Assembly (NCBI RefSeq): GCF_964204865.1
Contig: NC_135259.1
Coordinates: 4,722,974 to 4,786,973, forward strand
Direction: 5' to 3'
Origin: Styela clava
Taxonomy: Eukaryota > Chordata > Ascidiacea > Stolidobranchia > Styelidae
Length of the DNA stretch: 64,000 nucleotides
In this document: positions 61,097-64,000 of the stretch, piece after piece
Layout of the letters: every line of letters starts with the position of its first letter
Position numbering within the stretch: position 1 is the stretch's first letter
Position numbers and translations under genes: made by a program
The notes under the pieces: generated by a model
The model's input: only the letters and a program-made list of their open reading frames with translations
Told to the model about the DNA's origin: nothing
The model's database searches: none

Positions 61097-62696
61097 CAGC
61101 GTTTCCCAACCTTTTTTGGTCGCGGACTATTTTCTCACCAGCGAAAACTTTGCGGACTCAAGGTGCGTTTATTGCAACCGTGCTCTGTGCGAAGAAGCAA
61201 TAAAATCAAACACAACAGAATTTTAACGAATTTCAAAAATGGAAATTCACCGCAATTACGCGTTCGTTAAAAAAAGTCGACTATTTAGTGTATAATTTCT
61301 GTCGCACAATATTCAATCCGTGACAACGACGACAATTGAAAATGTCTTTTTATTTTGATTTAATTGTATTCATGGTAACTCGCGGTTGCGTCGACTTACG
61401 ACAGGAAGAAAGCATTACTTCTTTTAAAATGCCACGGCAATCTGCGAACAAAATAATGTGAGAATATATTGCCCGATTATGTACATATTTTTTGCGATCT
61501 TGCGAATTTGTAATCGCCGTTGGAAAAATCTTACTACGTGCTATAAATTTCCAGAAAGTACAACTTGATTTAGTACTAAATAAAAATATATTTGAGGTAT
61601 ATATATAAGTAAATCGAACATACATATTCATCGCCTTTCTTTAATATTGGACACGTGGACATAACGATCGTTTCAAAATTTTGTTGTTATTGTTATTATT
61701 TGTCTCCGTCAACACGTTTTGAAGAAATCGCTTTTCTCTTCGAATACTGGACCAATTGCTTTGAAATTTTCAGTGGTTGAAAACAAAAATGTTCTCCAAA
61801 AGGCTATTACTTTTTTTTTCTTTATGACGTTATCAAAATTATGTGACTCTACGTGTCCATATATTTGAGCATAGCTCTCTTGTAATTTAATTGTGATCAT
61901 TTTAATCTGCGGCTGTGTTGACGAAATAAAAGCAATACTACTAAGAAAATATCATGACAATCCGTGAACACAAAATTGCGTGGTAAAGTACGCGATTATA
62001 TTTTATTTTGATTCGTATTTTTGTGAATTCGACAAATCTGAGCTGTTCGTACAACACTTACGGCGCCCCAGTACTGTACGTACCAATGTGGAGGCAGTAA
62101 AGCAACTGGTACGTATACTACAGTAGCACCCGAAATTTTGCGATTTGCAATGTCAATAAAAAGCATCATAAAATGCGAACCATCATAAAACAAAACTTAT
62201 GGTGTTCTCCGTTTTATTTTTAGTATTTTGTATTGCCCCTTTTCAATTTAGAAAATTTGGATTTCCACCATTGACATCTACCAGAAAAAAAAAATTTATT
62301 CCTCGTTGTTCGAACTCGCGAGAAACACCACTTAGGTATCTATCGAAGCGTGTGCAGAATCGTGTGTTTTTGTCGGAAATCCGCAAGTTTGATTAAAGCG
62401 ACGCGCATGTGACCTGTGCGTCACCTGTTTCCATAGTAATTTGCTATTCTAATAGTTGAATATTCGCATATATGCCCAGCCTTACTCAGTAACCAGTACC
62501 TTACGACTCGATTAATGTTAAGTGAATAAACTTGCTTTTAATTTGTTATGTAGATTCTAACGTAAATCGTAATTAGGCTGATAGTTAAGTTTCGCAAAAA
62601 CGTTTGCGACCCGCAGTGAATTTCTGGCTCGTTGCGGACTCATTCAAACGCTCCGCGGACTCATTTGAGACCGCGGACTCGGGTTGGGAAACACTT
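61097..62696. mobile_element. 1.6-kb hAT-like element, perfect 8-bp TSD
   Basis: Left end CAGCGTTTCCCAACC and right end GGTTGGGAAACACTT (inverted, last base changed), with GCGGACTC motifs repeated just inside both. Identical duplications TATTAGAT at 61089-61096 and 62697-62704. It contains a reverse copy of repeat R2 (61647-61884). No transposase. Confidence 0.9.
61647..61884 (-). repeat. Dispersed repeat R2 (reverse copy)
   Basis: Most complete copy seen. Read on the minus strand it starts AGAGAGCTATGCTCAAATAT, passes TTCAACCACTGAAAATTTCA and GCAATTGGTCCAGTATTCGA, and ends ACGATCGTTATGTCCACGTG. GGACACGT at the start and ACGTGTCC at the end could be short inverted ends. Confidence 0.7.
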
Positions 62697-62704
62697 TATT
62701 AGAT

Positions 62705-64000
62705 AGTTTGGATATTAAAGTTGACAGCAAGAAATTTGCTATAACTTTATGTGACAAATCTACTGAATATCTATACACAAATGGACACAGCTGTAATTGA
62801 CAACTTTTCATCGAGAACTGGGACATGATATTACCAATAAAATTCAACTATAATAAGGCTCATATTGAGCCAACATAGATTATGCAGCATTGCTCTTGAA
62901 TCTCTCAGATTAGATTATGGAATTACAGTTGCAAGACTGATTCATAATGCAGTTAGGTCAGTAGGCGGTTCGGCCAAAGACACAAATCAAGTATGCAAGT
63001 TTATGGAATAAGATGTGGATGGTTGCCGAGCATCGATTCGTCTGTAACAATGAACAATCAGCAATAAGTCAACAATGACGTAACAACTGCGATTAATGCA
63101 GCCGCTCAGACACTTTCGCTCAGACAGATATTCGGTACGGTAGTAAACATTGTCTCGTTTTCGTGGTTTTGCATGTTATTCGTCAGTTTTCAGTTGTGTT
63201 TCCAAATAATAGTTGTGAATCGGAACACTTGATTTGCATTATGTCTTCCGAGGACCTTTGTTTATTTGCAATAATCAAAAATTGATCCCGCAAACCTTGC
63301 GATAGACTAGCCTAAAATTAGCTAGTTAACTTATCAGTTATAGTCACTTTGGGCCGGATAGGAGAACTGTCTTCACCACGTGATCGGTATGGTGAATATC
63401 TGTGGCACACACTCCCTGACTTCAATCAGCCAGTAGCCTATTTCTGTATTTGTTGTGCCAGGAATCCTTCTGATAAGTCAACGATGGGAGCTTGCCTTCT
63501 GGGTTTGGATACGCTTAACCTGACTGCCGCTGAAATTCCAATGCACTAAACCAGACACAGTTCCGAATCGAATTTGTTTTATTTTACCACTCAACATAAA
63601 GTGCTATTGTGGCCACTCGTGTAAGGTCAGGTGATTTAAAAATAGTTTGGACTGCAACGCATCCAAATCCTACTTAATCAGATATACATATGTAACTAAA
63701 TGCAAAAATAAATACAGTTTTAGGTACAATCCTAATAACTTAATTCCTATTTCAACACATGTCTACATAAAACACAACCCTAAGTTCCCTAAAATACAAC
63801 CCTAAGTTATTATTAAATCTGCAACAAAAAACGTGCGGCCCTTTTACCAGTGCTGATAAACCAAGAGACTGTCGCAACAACAGGTTGCCACAATATGCAC
63901 CATATACCAATTACGTATGGGCACTAGATTGCAATCAGAAAGTATTATGTCAATTGAATGCGAGTCATCAAAAGTGGATACTAAGTCTATACCTAAAACA
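62705..64000. other. Right edge; duplication tail and unrecognised sequence
   Basis: 62931-63010 completes the older duplication. 63097-63215 resembles 39190-39300 inside the hAT element at 37914 (shared CGCTCAGACA strings). A 66-codon frame at 63349-63549 has no recognisable product; part of it (AGCCTATTTCTGTATTT) also occurs near 52070. Confidence 0.45.

Noticed and set aside
1-64000. CRISPR arrays, prokaryotic operons or integrated phage
   Set aside because: Repeats here are transposon-derived and genes are spliced eukaryotic ones. No spaced direct-repeat array was seen.

Overview
The window looks like animal nuclear DNA, most likely from a marine invertebrate. It is AT-rich, has GT-AG introns mostly of 0.1-0.7 kb, has animal-type housekeeping genes, and is full of short DNA transposons. 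Intron size and overall texture would fit an ascidian, but that is an impression and nothing here proves it. There are no bacterial operons, CRISPR arrays or phage genes.

Layout. From 1 to 10.7 kb a 4.4 kb block occurs twice in direct orientation (1-4484 and 6309-10744) and is almost identical between copies. Each copy holds the 3' exons of an SLC22-type organic ion transporter and a degraded Penelope-like retroelement with a hammerhead-ribozyme-like motif. From 12.96 to 21.0 kb lies a complete 12-exon RPAP2 gene (443 aa) whose introns carry hAT-like elements and a SINE fragment. From 21 to 27 kb is a repeat nest: a hAT transposase remnant, long inverted arms, and a decayed second copy of the last RPAP2 exon. 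From 27.3 to 35.5 kb is the gene-dense core: KDEL receptor (-, 6 exons, 212 aa), TMED9/TMED4-type p24 (+, intronless), POLG2 (-, 8 exons, 353 aa) and RTN4IP1 (-, intronless, 449 aa). The rest, to 64 kb, is mostly transposons. It also holds an old duplication (about 46.3-53.1 kb and 58.0-63.0 kb) carrying a pair of putative small secreted-peptide genes, a nested non-LTR retrotransposon, and an intronless, frameshifted SNRPG copy.

How the genes relate. KDELR and the p24 protein are divergent neighbours and both act in ER-Golgi recycling. POLG2 and RTN4IP1 are same-strand neighbours 338 bp apart and both act in mitochondria. RPAP2 acts on RNA polymerase II. No pathway linking all of them is evident.

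Mobile DNA dominates. At least nine elements have matched terminal inverted repeats, most with an 8-bp target duplication (hAT-like). A recurrent element with subterminal inverted repeats, a GTCT microsatellite and a terminal hairpin fits the Helentron-associated (HINE/DINE-1-like) design. Exon coordinates were derived by hand from splice sites, reading phase and family resemblance. No alignment or database search was run.
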